Positions 24,370 through 35,815 of a stretch of 64,000 nt of DNA are shown here, in pieces; position 1 is the stretch's first letter, and each line of letters begins with the position of its first letter. The notes beneath the pieces were generated by a model, which was given only the letters and a program-made list of their open reading frames with translations, ran no database searches and was not told where the DNA came from. Location: contig CM068372.1 of assembly GCA_034769895.1 (NCBI GenBank), positions 373,631,258-373,695,257 of the forward strand, read 5' to 3'. The position numbers and the translations under genes were made by a program. This DNA is from Magicicada septendecula (taxonomy: Eukaryota; Arthropoda; Insecta; Hemiptera; Cicadidae).

Positions 24370-25671
24370 TTACCCCCCCATTATTACTTTATCATAAATC
24401 ATGTCTACATTAGTATTTTTTGTCCCGTCTCCGTTGGGATTCATTGTTACACCCAGGTGAGTTACCTCATTATCACACTTATCAGCTACTACAAGGACAC
24501 TAATTCTCCCCACAGGTAAATGTTTATCATTATCAACTACACTATACTCATTGTTAGCTACTGCACCAGGTATGTCTTTATTATTGATAATAATTCTCTC
24601 ATTATTTAACTCCTTAATTAATCCTTCATAATCTCCACTTAACCTGAACAACTCTAAAACTCTATTTCTTTCTTTATTATCACTCTCCCGACCCAGTTTC
24701 ATATTCTCATTCCACACAGAGGGCAATACCACTTTATTATTTAAACACCATCTGGCTGTACCAGATATACACAAAAATCTATTTTGACCATCTGCCGACC
24801 CATTGTCGCCCAAATGTCCTAGTGAGGATCTCTTATCCCTATAAACAACTTGTGAAATCTCTGCTTCACATTTAACCCCATAAAAATTTGCCCCCTGTTC
24901 ACCCTGTACAATTAAACTATTTCTATACTCCCTTTCTAAATCATTACAATCACTAACTAGCAATCCTCTAACCTCAACTAATTTTCTACTCTTAATATCA
25001 CTACCACTATTACTCAATCTATCACTATTATTTTCATTCAATAATATATCACTCTTGTTAGCGTCATCATAACTAACATTATTATTCACCTTGTTTACTG
25101 TTACTTCCTTGTTTCTATTATCATTAGCACATAACTTACCATCATAATTACAGTTTTCTGTCACCCTTACACTCTCAGTATTATAACCATTGTTTACTTA
25201 TTTTGTTGAGTCTATCAACTTATCCCATTTTTTGTCACTTTCGTCAAAACGTTTATTTAATTCACCGAATTTAATCTCGTTGGTGTCAAAACGTTTGTTT
25301 ATATTGGTAATTATTTCATTGAATTTAGTTTCAAATTTTTCCTCACTATTGTCTAAGCGATTATTTAAGGCATTTAATTTAACGTTAAGTTCATTAAAAT
25401 TGGTTTCGAGTTTATTACTTCGTTCATCAAATTTATTACATAACATTGTGTTGTGTTTTTCGAACATTAGTTGTATCATGTTCAGTATATCGTTATTGTC
25501 ACCTTGTTTGTTTTGGATAGGCGTTGAATGAATCCTAGCGCCTGCCATTGTCATGGACTCAGTTAGGCTTATTTCGTTTACTACCGTTTCGGTTACTATT
25601 GTATTTACTTGATTTTCAGTACTAGTACTAGTTAACTCAACATTGTTGACTTTATCACTATTGTTTTCCAT
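24370..25671 (-). pseudogene. Family A gag-like gene, unit 5 (nonsense)
   Basis: A TAA replaces a glutamine codon at about 25198-25200, right after DSTK at the end of the coiled-coil segment. It is open on both sides. It shares variants near 24952 and 25444 with unit 4. Confidence 0.75.
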
Positions 25672-25819
25672 TTTTATATTATTGTTTAATTATATACTTA
25701 TGCTTACTAAACTACACAATCGCCCTCACTCCCAAATAATCCTTGTCTGCAACTTAATTAGGTCTGATCTGTGTGATTAAACTAAATCACACAAATCGTC
25801 CAACTGTTTCGGGCGCCAA

Positions 25820-26901
25820 TGAAACAATATTGTTTTTATTTCATATAATAAAATATTCGAGTCCCTGTTCGGGCGCCAGTGAAACAATATTATTTCCATG
25901 TAATTAATAATATAATATCTTACCTTCGGGTTCTCCTCCAGGGTCTTACAGACGAAAACAGCTGCAGAAAAGGTTATCTGGGTTTAAGTTACGAAATAAT
26001 AGCACTAACACCAATTTTTCGTATTCTAAAACAACTAGCTTTCTTTAATGCAATATTTGCTTTCACTTTACATTTACACTACACTTTCAATAAAAAACGA
26101 GAAGGCATGAATACTTAATCAATTAATATAAACTAATATGAAAATGACTTAACAATAACGCAATATAACAATGACTTAACCAGCACTTTGCAACACTCTC
26201 TTACTCATACTCTTTACATTTCTTTTTGTTTTTTAAAAACGCCGTTATTATAGCTCTGTATTTGTATTTATTTTATGGATTTGTGGTATTGTTCTGATAA
26301 TGTTATGAAAGGTACTTAACACATCCACGGCGTTCCTAACTGTTTCCTCACCGCCTCGTGTGGTTAGCTGTTTCGGGTCACTTCAAAATGTTATTTCAAT
26401 AGTTCATGAATTCTTTACACTGCCGCGACACACTCCATCTTATTTAATTTACCATGGCTTTAAGTTACACTTTACACTTTTGTAACATTTTGTCGGCCGA
26501 CTTTAATTTGCTCGAACACTAATAGTTTTTTAATTATTTGACCGCTATATAGTTTACACATTTTAATAGTTGTACTGGATAGCCGAATTTATTTATGGCC
26601 TATCTTACACGTCCGAGGCCACTGTTTTTATTTTAACTTATAGATGACTGCCTGCTTAGGGTAACCGTCTGCCGTCTGATGCAAACACTGGTGATAAAGT
26701 GTTCCTACTGTGATTTACAGAGACTGAGCTGGCAAGCTGTTGCGTAATACATCTGGGCTGGGCAGACTCAGACATTAAACATAAACAGTCTACCATAACT
26801 TTGTATGTTACAATGGGGCACCTCACAGGTGAATCCTAACTGCTTTCAAATTAAAACTGAATTGAATTATTCTTTCTAGCATACAATTCTCTACCGTTAC
26901 A
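25820..26901 (-). repeat. Family A LTR 6 (rightmost; the 5' LTR of the array)
   Basis: 1082 bp. Ends at CCGTTACA, then TATG and unrelated sequence. The module boundary reads CCAATGAAAC instead of CCAGTGAAAC, as in the relative at 49.6 kb. Confidence 0.85.
25861..25878 (-). promoter_or_regulatory. Embedded tRNA-Lys primer-binding site, LTR 6
   Basis: Exact 18-nt site as in LTR 2. Confidence 0.75.
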
Positions 26902-26905
26902 TATG
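26902..26905. repeat. Target-site duplication TATG, right edge of array
   Basis: Matches 1385-1388. Confidence 0.6.
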
Positions 26906-27709
26906 CTTAGAAGCTCAATCATGTATTTATAATTATACTGTATATAAAATGTTTATATTATCTGTTATTCTCCATAATGCTAAACAGATCTCTTCTTCTT
27001 TCACCGTTTGCTTATTGGTGAAAGTCAGTAACTCTGACTTGTTCATTTGTGTAACTGGAATAAGTGTTTTACTTTGAAATAAAATATACACATGCATGTG
27101 GAATGTGTCTGCATAAACTTATGCCAATTTGAGCCTATCTAACAATATTTTGTCTGTAATTAAAAAAAAAGCCATGTGTTGTTGTTGACTTATTCATCGC
27201 TGTTTCTAAGGCGCCAGTGTATTAAGAAGCTTATAAAAAAATAAAAACTGTTATTCTATGATATTTTGTGTATTTCTGTACATTTTTATTAAAAATATGA
27301 TTGAACATGTCTAGTGTACTATATGAATAAGTCTTTTATAACTGAAAATGTTTTTTTGCATACCAAAAAGTTACTGAAAATATTGAAATGGGTTAAATTG
27401 TCCATTTGTCTAACTCAATATTTAGGCTGGCTAAACTGTATCATTTTGTGAAACACCATTGTTTCTACTCAAACCTTTATTGATATAATTTATACTGAAA
27501 TTGTCATGGAAACAAGTTGGCTTATCTATGTTGCCATGGTAATGACTTTGAGAAGGAACTAAACAGCATGACTTGTAATATTATTATTATGGAGTAAAGA
27601 TCTGTCTTAAATGATGATTCTGTTAGAACTATGATTTTGATTAAACATCTTATAAATTTGTATTACATTTGAAAGTTAAGTATGTTGGTTTAAGTGTTAA
27701 TATGTATAT
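26906..27709. other. AT-rich DNA, nothing recognised
   Basis: No coding or mobile-element signature. An isolated 'aaggcgccag' near 27208 recalls a primer site but lacks any further match. Confidence 0.5.
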
Positions 27710-29944
27710 TGTAAATAAATCCTTCTCTCGTGTTTTTAAGTATTTATTTATTAATGAATATATCTATTCGGTTGTGACCGATGAAACCTCCTGAAAATAT
27801 ATTATTAGACAAATATGATTATAATAATGTTCTTTTAACTTATAATCGTATTACGATATAGGTCTAACTTAGTATTCAGTAGTTGGGTAATATTAACGAT
27901 ATCGTGTATTAACTGAATGTAATGAATATTCTTGTCAACCCTAGTCACTCGACGTTAGGAAATTCTATTCAAATTTTGCACTGAAAACACGCTAGTTCAG
28001 CGTTCTCCCGTTCCACCAGCTGTAAGCACTTGGCGCTGTTATTTGCAATAATCGTGTTTCTAGGTTAGCTGTTCATCGGGTTTTAGTCAACCTTTTATTG
28101 TAAATTATTCCACCCACTACATATAGTATCTATTCTGCAATAACTTCAAACATTATCTCATACAATAAAGATCCTTTATTAATTTTATCTATTAATTCAC
28201 AGTCCCCGTTATCTCCAAAATAATAAGATAATCAAATCGATCACACAAAAATATATCGATTATCAATTAATCAAATTACATAGACTTATACAAATGAAAA
28301 ATAATAAAAAATAGTTCTTATCCCAGGGTTTGTAAGGTTCTTGGAACCATTAGTAAGGCCAGGTAAAATGCATAATTAAGGTTACTCAAGTATTACAAAA
28401 CAAAATTATTAACTCTAAATATATTGAATTTAAAATAGGTTGTTTTTTACCAAGTCGACGAAAACTCTGACTAGCCGTGGACGTCTGTAAACAGTTGACA
28501 AGACTCAGCTTAACTCATCTTTATCCAGTAAAAGTGTTCTGGCCTTTAATAAACTTGACTGTGGAGTATACTGGGAAGCTCTCAGGAATTCTTCTGACCG
28601 CTGTTCTTCTCCTATGATCTTGATAATTGTCGGTCCTGGTGGAATGAAAATAATATCCCAGCTTCCTCTGCCAGTGAAGGTTAGCTCTGCAAAACGAGAT
28701 CCTCGTACGTGTTTTCAATAATTCCGTTAGTTCGGCCTTTATTTCTCTTAATTAATCTTCTGGTTATAGGAGAAATCGGTTTAATAATGAATCCAGCTGA
28801 ATTATCCTGGTGAATGAGGTGAGGGGTTTTCAACTCTTTTTACATGTATTCAATTATAATTTGGAAGTCTATTTAGTTTTATTACTCCTCAGTATTATGA
28901 TAGAAATAGGTTTCAAAGAGGGTTTTTCAATTTTGATTTATATTTTCTTCAGGATTTATTATTCATTTTTTTTAAATGCATCTGCCCATCTCAACTTAAT
29001 AGCTTGTAACAATCAGAACGAATGATTCAATATAAACAACTCATGTCCATTTCAGTTGCCTTAACAACCACGTTTTTTGTCATTGGGTGAAACTAGATAT
29101 CCTAGAGCCAGAATTATAGAATATTACTACTCTTTTCCAATAAAATACTCCATGCTTGGATTAATATTAAATTACCTAAAATTCTCACCTAACCTTCCTT
29201 CTTAAACAGTATATGTTTTACCATAGTTTCGTTGGCTGGACTTCTTAAAAAGGTATTAATTTCCTTTCACAAATATGGAATTTAGGCCTATAGGTTTTCT
29301 TACAACCGTTATAACATTATTTGGTTTTTTAACTTAATTTTCTTTTACCTGACCTACTGTACAATTAATTATTGGTTAATGGTTAATTATATTAATTTTA
29401 ATTTCCTGGTGTTTACTTTATTACATTAATTAACTGGTCCTGGAACCCTTCATTAGTTTACAATATAATTGTCAGAACTACTTGTCAAACCTTAAACACT
29501 GATTGCTCTCCTGGCCAATTTTATAAACATTAATTAACACAACAGCATTATTCAATTTTAGACAATACTTAAAACTTAGTATAATGCCTAACACTGGTAA
29601 CTATACTTGATTGTCTAAAGACAAATTTAACATAAATACAAACATAATCATTGAGGAAGCTATTCCTATTAAACAACATCAGTTCATTCCTACCATACTC
29701 AAAACATAACATAAATATTCTGTGAACATTAACATGTTACAGTATAAAAACAAACATAATTTATTATATTTAACTATTAATTGGTATGGTTTTTTATATT
29801 CAACATTAATTATTGCCTCTTTTGACTTGAGGTACTTCTCAGATGCATTAACTACTGAGCAACCTTAATTCAGGGTATGGTCCTTGACCATGTTTCATTC
29901 AATTTTTTATGTAACGTTGGGGACCTCAACTCTGTTACGTTACA
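27710..29944 (-). repeat. Possible solo LTR
   Basis: Minus strand begins TGTAACGTAACAGAG at 29944 and could end ...TTTACA at 27710, flanked by ATAT on both sides (27706-27709, 29945-29948). ATAT is a weak duplication in AT-rich DNA, and no second copy of this sequence exists in the window, so the call rests only on termini. Small ORFs inside (near 28521, 28810) have no recognisable homology. Confidence 0.25.
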
Positions 29945-29948
29945 ATAT

Positions 29949-30349
29949 TAGAAATTTGTCTTTAATGCATAATAGAATATTATGTGACTGGAAAGTATAA
30001 TAATATTTAAAAATTAGATGGTTTAATTGGTTCGTGATTTGGTATGACCTAGTTAAGTGTAGTTGAGTTAGGGGGGGGTATTATTGTGCTCACAATAAAA
30101 TGGCTTAATAAGAACACATGGTGTCTAATTACTGTTATAATTCTAAAAATTGTTTTGATCAATACATGTTATCAAGAAATAGACATAAACATTAACATAA
30201 ACAGAAATGTGGTTGTGATAACTTGTAATATAAAAATAATTGTCATTTTCTTTTGGTAAGTGAGATGTCTGTGAGGCAGGAGAACTACATAAATAAAACA
30301 CTTGGAATACGTGAAAGAAAGAAGCATGAAGTTGAAGTTATATCTTTAA
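29949..30349. other. AT-rich DNA, nothing recognised
   Basis: A run of G at about 30071-30078 followed by TATTATTGTG looks like a polypurine tract plus LTR start on the plus strand, but no LTR could be matched. Confidence 0.4.
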
Positions 30350-30727
30350 CACCTTTATCAGGACCTTGGGCTTAGGCCACGTATTTTTAATGAAAGGTAC
30401 ACAATTAATGAAGTAAGGCTGTTACTTGGCTTGGTCTCCTGATCGAGGGTAGAGTTATTAAGGTAGAGTGTATACAGTGTCTGGCTAGATACTGTGAAGA
30501 ATGATCCACTGCGAGGCTTGTTCAAATTTATAGTGTCCCGCTTTAGAAGCAACAAGTGCACTGACCACTTCATCTCAGGATTGTCAAGTTATTGGGATAA
30601 ATATGGAATAAGATGAGGAAAATAAGCAAGCCAACTTTCAAATGTACAAGGTATATTTTTATTACGTTACAACAACAATGTGTGTGCGCACGCAGATGCT
30701 TGTTTACTAGTATCTATATAGTTTTAC
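30350..30727 (-). repeat. Copia 3' LTR, distal part
   Basis: Continues the Copia 3' LTR that starts at 34244 and is cut by the hAT element. The AGTTTTAC duplication at 30720-30727 and 34214-34221 shows the two pieces were contiguous. The 5' LTR is lost, so the far end of this LTR cannot be fixed and the left limit is a guess. Confidence 0.45.
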
Positions 30728-31269
30728 CAGTGGCGTGCGGTGAAGGCAAGCAAGTGAAGCATTGCTTCAGTAATGATTGGTGACACACTAACTGCAGTTA
30801 TTTAAAGTAAATGTTATAATTTAATTGAATCTAATTTCAAGTAACTAAAATAAAAATTCACTGGAATTTTCTACATGACTGTTTCGAAAATTGTTCAAGT
30901 AGACTGATTTCACACGCTGGCTCTGCAGTGGTAGGTGAAGCAGGTTCGTCACAGCTTGGGTTAGCCTGGTGTAAAGAGATGCGCGCGCACGCAGAGCGAG
31001 ATAGAAAAACGCCTCTGCAGTGGTCGGTATAACTGAAGCTAGCTTGGGTTGAGTTGGACTGTATGGTGTTAAGTTTGTTGGTATCGCTGTGCGTGTACAT
31101 TATTTAGTACATACCACATTTAAACCATATGCGTTTCCATTTTTAACATTTGAAGTTATAATTATACCTTATTAAATAGTGCGTCTTACATTTTATTTAC
31201 GTTGTATTTAAATGATACGCATTATATTTGAAATTATAGTTATATATTTTAGAATAGTTTCAATGTTGT

Positions 31270-33540
31270 TTTAATATATTTTCTGCAGTGTCGGTTTGTA
31301 TAATAAAAAACGTTTTAGCAAAACCTTTTTCTTCCGGGTCATTCAACGAAAAAACTGAAATGATACAAATTGGTAAGCCGGCCCCGATTCTTTTAAACTT
31401 AACCCAGCTATCTGGAAAGTTTACTAAGCATTTCCAGTCTAGTATGTACAGCAAATGTGAGTGGTTGGTTGGTAGTGGTGAACTAAATGCACTATTTTGC
31501 TGGTATTGTTTGGAAAGGGCAGGGACACTAGCTGGACCAAGACTAGATTCAAACATTTAGGAAACCTAGTTGAATTTATTGCCGGCCATAAAATTACTGT
31601 GAATCATCTTCCTTCATCATTGTGTATTGCTGCTTCCGGTCAGAGTAGAATAGAAACTGCGTTAGATGACCAACTTAAATTGGAGATATCCACTCTGGTT
31701 AAATCTAGTCGATGAAACCAGAGATATTTCAAATAAACCATAGTGCTCTATAGTTTTGCATTATTCGTATAATGGAGAAGTAAAAGAGAGATTTTTAGGA
31801 TCCAATGATGTAAGTTGTGATCGACATGCCCAGGCTATTGCAACGCTCATTCGTCAGTTTCCTGACTGAATTTGAATGCAGTGAAAAACTAGTTGTTGAA
31901 GTCTACGATGGGGTGGCAACAATGGGGAAATTTTAATTGGAGTAGAGACCATAATTAAAAGAACTAATCCGCAAGCTCTCTTTGTCCATTGATATGCTCA
32001 TGTTTTAAACCTTGTTGTGACTCAAAGTGTTAGGTAAATACCCGAGTGTAAAATATTTTGTAACATACTTAGTGGTATTGCAGCCATTTTTCGAGATCTC
32101 CAAAACGGACTTAATTTTTGTACCAGTTTGTGCAGCTATGATCCGATCTGTGCCCAATGAGGTGGAATTATTCCTCTAGACTTGTAAATACCATGTACAG
32201 GAACAGCCGTCAATTGTGTGACGTATTCAATGCCACGTTAGATCACCTTGAAGAGATCGAGTCTGATATTTTAGCTCTCATTAGTGAATTTTTGTCAGTG
32301 TTAGAGACAAAATACTTTCAATAAAATATTTTCATATACAGATGAAAGACTCAAGCCAGTGACATTTTGTACTGCCGAAAGAAAATTGCAGAAACTAGAC
32401 AAAGTACAGTATCTCTCCGTGATGACTTTGAAGGCATTTTTCAGCAAACTCTATCTGTAGGAGGGGAGCCATCACAGAGAAGGAATGTGAACTACAAGCG
32501 TATTTATTGTGACCGTTTGATAACATTGACAATCACTTGTATACAGTGGCGGCTGGTGGTTGAAAAATTTGGGGGTTACAGTTGGATTGGATGGTATTAA
32601 ATTGTTTTATTCTCTGAATAATAAATGTCCAAGTCTCCTCGCCTCCAAACAATACACAAGGAAAGCAAAATAATGCAATTTTAGTGTCATAACCACGAAT
32701 ATTATTTATTGTATGAATCTTTTTTAAATTTACGATTAAATATTCTGTTACCTGATTTTACACTTTGATTAAAATTTGAAAGGTCTGGTGTATGCCTACC
32801 TACTCTCTTTGATTTCAATTTTTTCTTTTATAGGACATAAACTGAACAGCATTTTTGTTAAGTTTACAACAGAATTAATTGCGTCCTACCAGTTAAATAT
32901 AATAAATATCTTACACTATGACACCTTAATTCTTTATATGTAGGCCTAATATTATTTACATTTAACGATGAACTGGACTGACACTAACAATGAATTTCCA
33001 ACCCGGCGCACCACGTGTTATATATACTTGAGTCTGCAGGCTGATAATTGTGAAAACGCTAGGACAACTTCGGCTACCTTCATTCTCAGTAAACAGACTG
33101 GTGGCGCCGTGAGGTACAAGCGGGGTTTGCAGTCCCTAATCACACCAAGCGAGCCTATACTGCTGCAATAGGAACAACCGAGTCTAGCCAGCCAGAGCAC
33201 TACTCCATTGTATTTCCCCATATACAAAGCGCATCACAGTTGGTGCACACTTGCCATGTACACTGCGGCAAGAGCGTGTACGGTTTTTAGTAATTGCTCT
33301 GTGCTTTTCAATCGGCAAATGATTAAATACAATGATTTAGCTTGAAAACACTATTATTACTTATTGTCTTATTCATAATTCTATAATTTAAAATACAATT
33401 CGGGATTTAATGGGGGTTGCGCAACCGTGCAACCTAAGCACAGGCCGCCACTGCTTGTATACACGGTTTGAGGATAATCCTTTTTAAAGCCTTTTGGAAA
33501 CATTTGGCAAATTCTTTGACAGTGTGCGTTTATAAAATGA
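31270..33540 (+). pseudogene. hAT-family transposase, decayed and interrupted
   Basis: 31288-31557 encodes an N-terminal zinc-binding-like segment, with CEWLVGSGELNALFCWYCL matching the C-W...LFCW-C pattern of hAT transposases. A frameshift near 31520 leads to KTRFKHLGNLVE. Further stops precede VVEVYDGVATMG and KRTNPQALFVH.YAHVLNLV (about 31880-32030), the usual DGA and HC.AH region. A TRWN-like segment and LDHLEEIESDILALISE follow (about 32160-32290). The nested element at 32544-33453 interrupts the C-terminal part, which seems to resume with a TRFEDNPF segment (about 33463). Stops and shifts are numerous, so it is inactive. Confidence 0.75.
32544..33453. mobile_element. Nested 910-bp hAT MITE
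   Basis: Inverted termini CAGTGGCGGC, flanked by the exact 8-bp duplication CTTGTATA (32536-32543 and 33454-33461). Inside there is no transposase and only incidental short ORFs. The inner arms are C/G-rich ('gggggtt' near both ends). It is inserted in the transposase of the surrounding hAT element. Confidence 0.9.
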
Positions 33541-33589
33541 AATTATTGTGTTTTACAGTAGTACAAAAAACAATGTTTTTTTTTGTTTA

Positions 33590-33940
33590 TTGTTCATGTT
33601 AAACATCGACAATAACATGAACATTCTACACGTACACACAAAAGGCCGAAAACTAGACACTCTAGAACAATTAGAAATATACAAACACACAAAAACAAAT
33701 AAAAACGACATCCTAAACGAACAGACACAATTCAAATCGCACACATTATTCGAACACATCTCACCACACACACACAGCTTCGATCTTTCGAAAAACTATC
33801 CCGTCGCCAACAACACGACGGACAGCGCTACCTATGGCAGCCTCTGATGAAGCCTTCTAAAGGTGAAAGCCGGTTTAGGCTGTAAGGTAAAACTTTACGT
33901 TTTTACTTATAAAAAATTAGTGTTCCGAGTCGTCAATACT
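33590..33940 (+). pseudogene. Penelope-like fragment: C-terminus and 3' end
   Basis: Frame from about 33596 encodes NMNILHVHTKGRKLDTLEQLE and IYKHTKTNKNDILNEQTQFK, matching the C-terminal tail of the intact Penelope at 62.4 kb (LEILHYIPKGQKLNTTEQYE). The translated part stops just before the terminal module. It is 5'-truncated downstream of the GIY-YIG core. A tract beyond 33935 containing 'gacacgtcatggacaac' is shared with the end at 44.2 kb, so the element's 3' sequence may extend to about 34000. Confidence 0.75.
33844..33892 (+). ncRNA. Hammerhead-ribozyme-like motif in Penelope 3' end
   Basis: CTGATGA, helix CCTT/AAGG with loop CTA, GAA, helix AGCC/GGCT with loop GGTTTA. Core and helices II and III are present. 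The expected cleavage position after the last helix is G rather than A/C/U, so activity is uncertain. The minus-strand copy at 54970-55009 has AACC/GGTT in place of AGCC/GGCT, a compensated change. Confidence 0.5.
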
Positions 33941-34221
33941 ATAGTGATATTTAGTTAAGTAACAGACACGTCATGGACAACGAAATCCAAGAATGCTATA
34001 AAAGATTAAGATATTAGACTTAATAATGGATCTTATACCTAAAATTCAATCATAATCGTGTGTGCCACCTACTAACAGGAAGACAGATTAGTAGGTAAGC
34101 CATTATAAGTTAATTTTAATTATAAATTGGGCTTCCGCTATCTTTTTGAAACTTAATTAGGCCTACGGATATAACTCAGCTTCACCAAAATTTTTACCCA
34201 CTGCACGCCACTGAGTTTTAC

Positions 34222-34258
34222 ATACACATGTTCATATCTTGACACCCCTTCTCAAGTT
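34222..34258 (-). repeat. Start of Copia 3' LTR and polypurine tract
   Basis: Minus strand: AACTTGAGAAGGGG, then TGTCAAGATATG. The purine tract plus TG marks the 3' LTR start at 34244. The hAT insertion follows 22 bp into the LTR. Confidence 0.65.
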
Positions 34259-34345
34259 GAATTATCTAATAATTTAAATTGCAAAATAGCATGTAAATAA
34301 GGCATTAATAAACACTTAAACAGAAATAGTTTACATGACATTTGG

Positions 34346-35780
34346 TTACATAATCTTTAGCTTTTCACAAAAATATTGAAATTTTACATTACATAAAGAT
34401 TTGGTCAGGATATCTCCAATATTTTCACTTGTGCTTATATATTTGAGCTTGATTAGTTCTTTTGCCACAATGTCTTTAATATAGTGGAACTTAATGTCAA
34501 TGTGTCTAGTGCGCTTGCTGTTTTCATAGCTCTCTGCACTTTGATTGTTGGCGAGCATTACTGGTGTAGAAGTGTCGTACTGCATATCCTCCAAGATTCT
34601 TTGTAGGTAAATCAAATATGTTGCTGTGGATGAAACAGGCTATATATTCTGATTGTGCTGAGGACAAGGATACACAACTTTGCTTATGAGAAGTCCATAA
34701 AATTGGATTACCACAGTGATAGATTACAGATCCAGTAGTGCTCTTACGATCTGTAGTGTCTCCTGCCCAGTCTGCATTGGAGTTTGCATACAGTGCATCT
34801 TCAGTTGAGCAACGATATGTCAGCTTTTTATATCTCGCTTTCTTGATGTATCGCAGTACTCTCTTTGCTACGGTCCACAGTTGGTTTGTTGGTCTATCTA
34901 AATACCTACTCAGCACTGAAGTTGCATAGGCTATATCTGGCCTAGAGATAACTGAAATGTAGATCAGTGATCCCACGATTTCCCTAAATGGTAAATCCTT
35001 GTTTATTTGCAGGTTCAGATCAACTTGAAAGTTGTTTTCCAGTGGTGTACTTGCAGTTTTACAGTTCTGCATTCCAAACTTGGTTAAGACTTTGTCTATA
35101 AATTTATGTTGAGAGATTTCTATGGAGTCCTTTTCTATATGTATTTCTGTTCCTAGAAAATCTTTAACTGTTCCAAAGTCTTTAGTGCAGAATTCTGTTT
35201 TGACAAAATCTATCAGCTTGTTACATGTTTTGGGTTTTCCTGTGACTATGATGTCATCTACCCATATCAATAACCAGACGTTGTTACCAGTGTAGAGACA
35301 AGAGTTACTTTTTGACCTAATTAATCCATATTGCTCGACTGCATCGGTGAATCTTTCATTCCACTTTCTTGGAGCTGAACACAATCCATAAAGACTCTTT
35401 TTCAGCTTCAGAATTTTGCAATTACAATCAATTCCCTGTGGTGTTTTGATGAAGATGTCAGTGTCTAGTATTCCATTTAGAAATGCACTCAGGATATCCA
35501 ACTGACTTATATCCCACTGTTTTTGTAAAGCAACTGACAAAAGTAGACGTATAGTGGATATTGGAGCAACAGGAGCATAGATATTATTTGATACCTGTTC
35601 TTGAAATCCTCTTGCAACTAATCTTGCTCTTTTTGTGCCATCTGACTTAACCTTGAATAACCAACGTGTATCTATAGGTGTGGCATTGCGAGGTAGTGAT
35701 GCGGGTTCCCAGGTCTTGTGTTTTTCCAATGCATTAATTTCTGATTTTACTGCCTCTTTCCATCCATCATCAATTTTCAT
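34346..35780 (-). pseudogene. Copia reverse transcriptase and RNase H (frameshifted)
   Basis: 35780-34640 encodes the Copia RT: IDTRWLFKVKSDGTKRARLVARGFQ, LDILSAFLNGILD, SLYGLCSAPRKW and the active-site segment WLLIWVDDIIVTG. RNase H follows with NADWAGDTTDRKSTTGSV and SLSSAQSEYIA. A frameshift near 34630 moves the remaining RNase H tail (LANNQSAESYENSKRTRHIDIKFHYI) into another frame ending at 34346. The VDD catalytic pair is present, but the gene is not continuous with integrase upstream. Confidence 0.85.
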
Positions 35781-35815
35781 AGCTTCTTCATAGGTTTCTG
35801 GGGCTCCATCACTTA

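Larger units (their letters stand above)
1389..26901 (-). mobile_element. Tandem array of gag-only LTR retrotransposon 'family A' (6 LTRs, 5 internal regions)
   Basis: A repeat of about 4.04 kb runs head to tail. Read on the minus strand, each unit is an LTR starting TGTAACGG and ending GTTTCA, a tRNA-Lys-type primer-binding site, a leader, a gag-like gene, about 1.2 kb of AT-rich non-coding DNA, a short conserved block and a polypurine tract (run of G, then TATTG). Neighbouring units share one LTR. Internal regions are each 2953-2956 bp; unit 4 is enlarged by another LTR element. No protease, RT, RNase H or integrase is present, so mobility would need enzymes in trans. Units differ by scattered substitutions and small indels, so this is not one copy duplicated by assembly. 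One TATG duplication flanks the whole array. Confidence 0.85.
30728..34213 (+). mobile_element. hAT transposon (decayed) with exact 8-bp target duplication
   Basis: Termini CAGTGGCGTGCGGTG and, inverted, CAGTGGCGTGCAGTG, flanked by AGTTTTAC on both sides. An 8-bp duplication and CAGTGGCG-type ends are hAT hallmarks. It contains a broken transposase in the plus orientation, a nested MITE and a Penelope fragment. The host sequence is the 3' LTR of a Copia element. Confidence 0.9.

Noticed and set aside
1389..26901. Array read as a satellite DNA or a host tandem gene family
   Set aside because: Each period contains LTR termini, primer site and polypurine tract in the right order, so the unit is a retroelement.
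27200..27215. Isolated GGCGCCAG as a primer-binding site
   Set aside because: Only 8 nt, with no LTR terminus or tRNA extension next to it.
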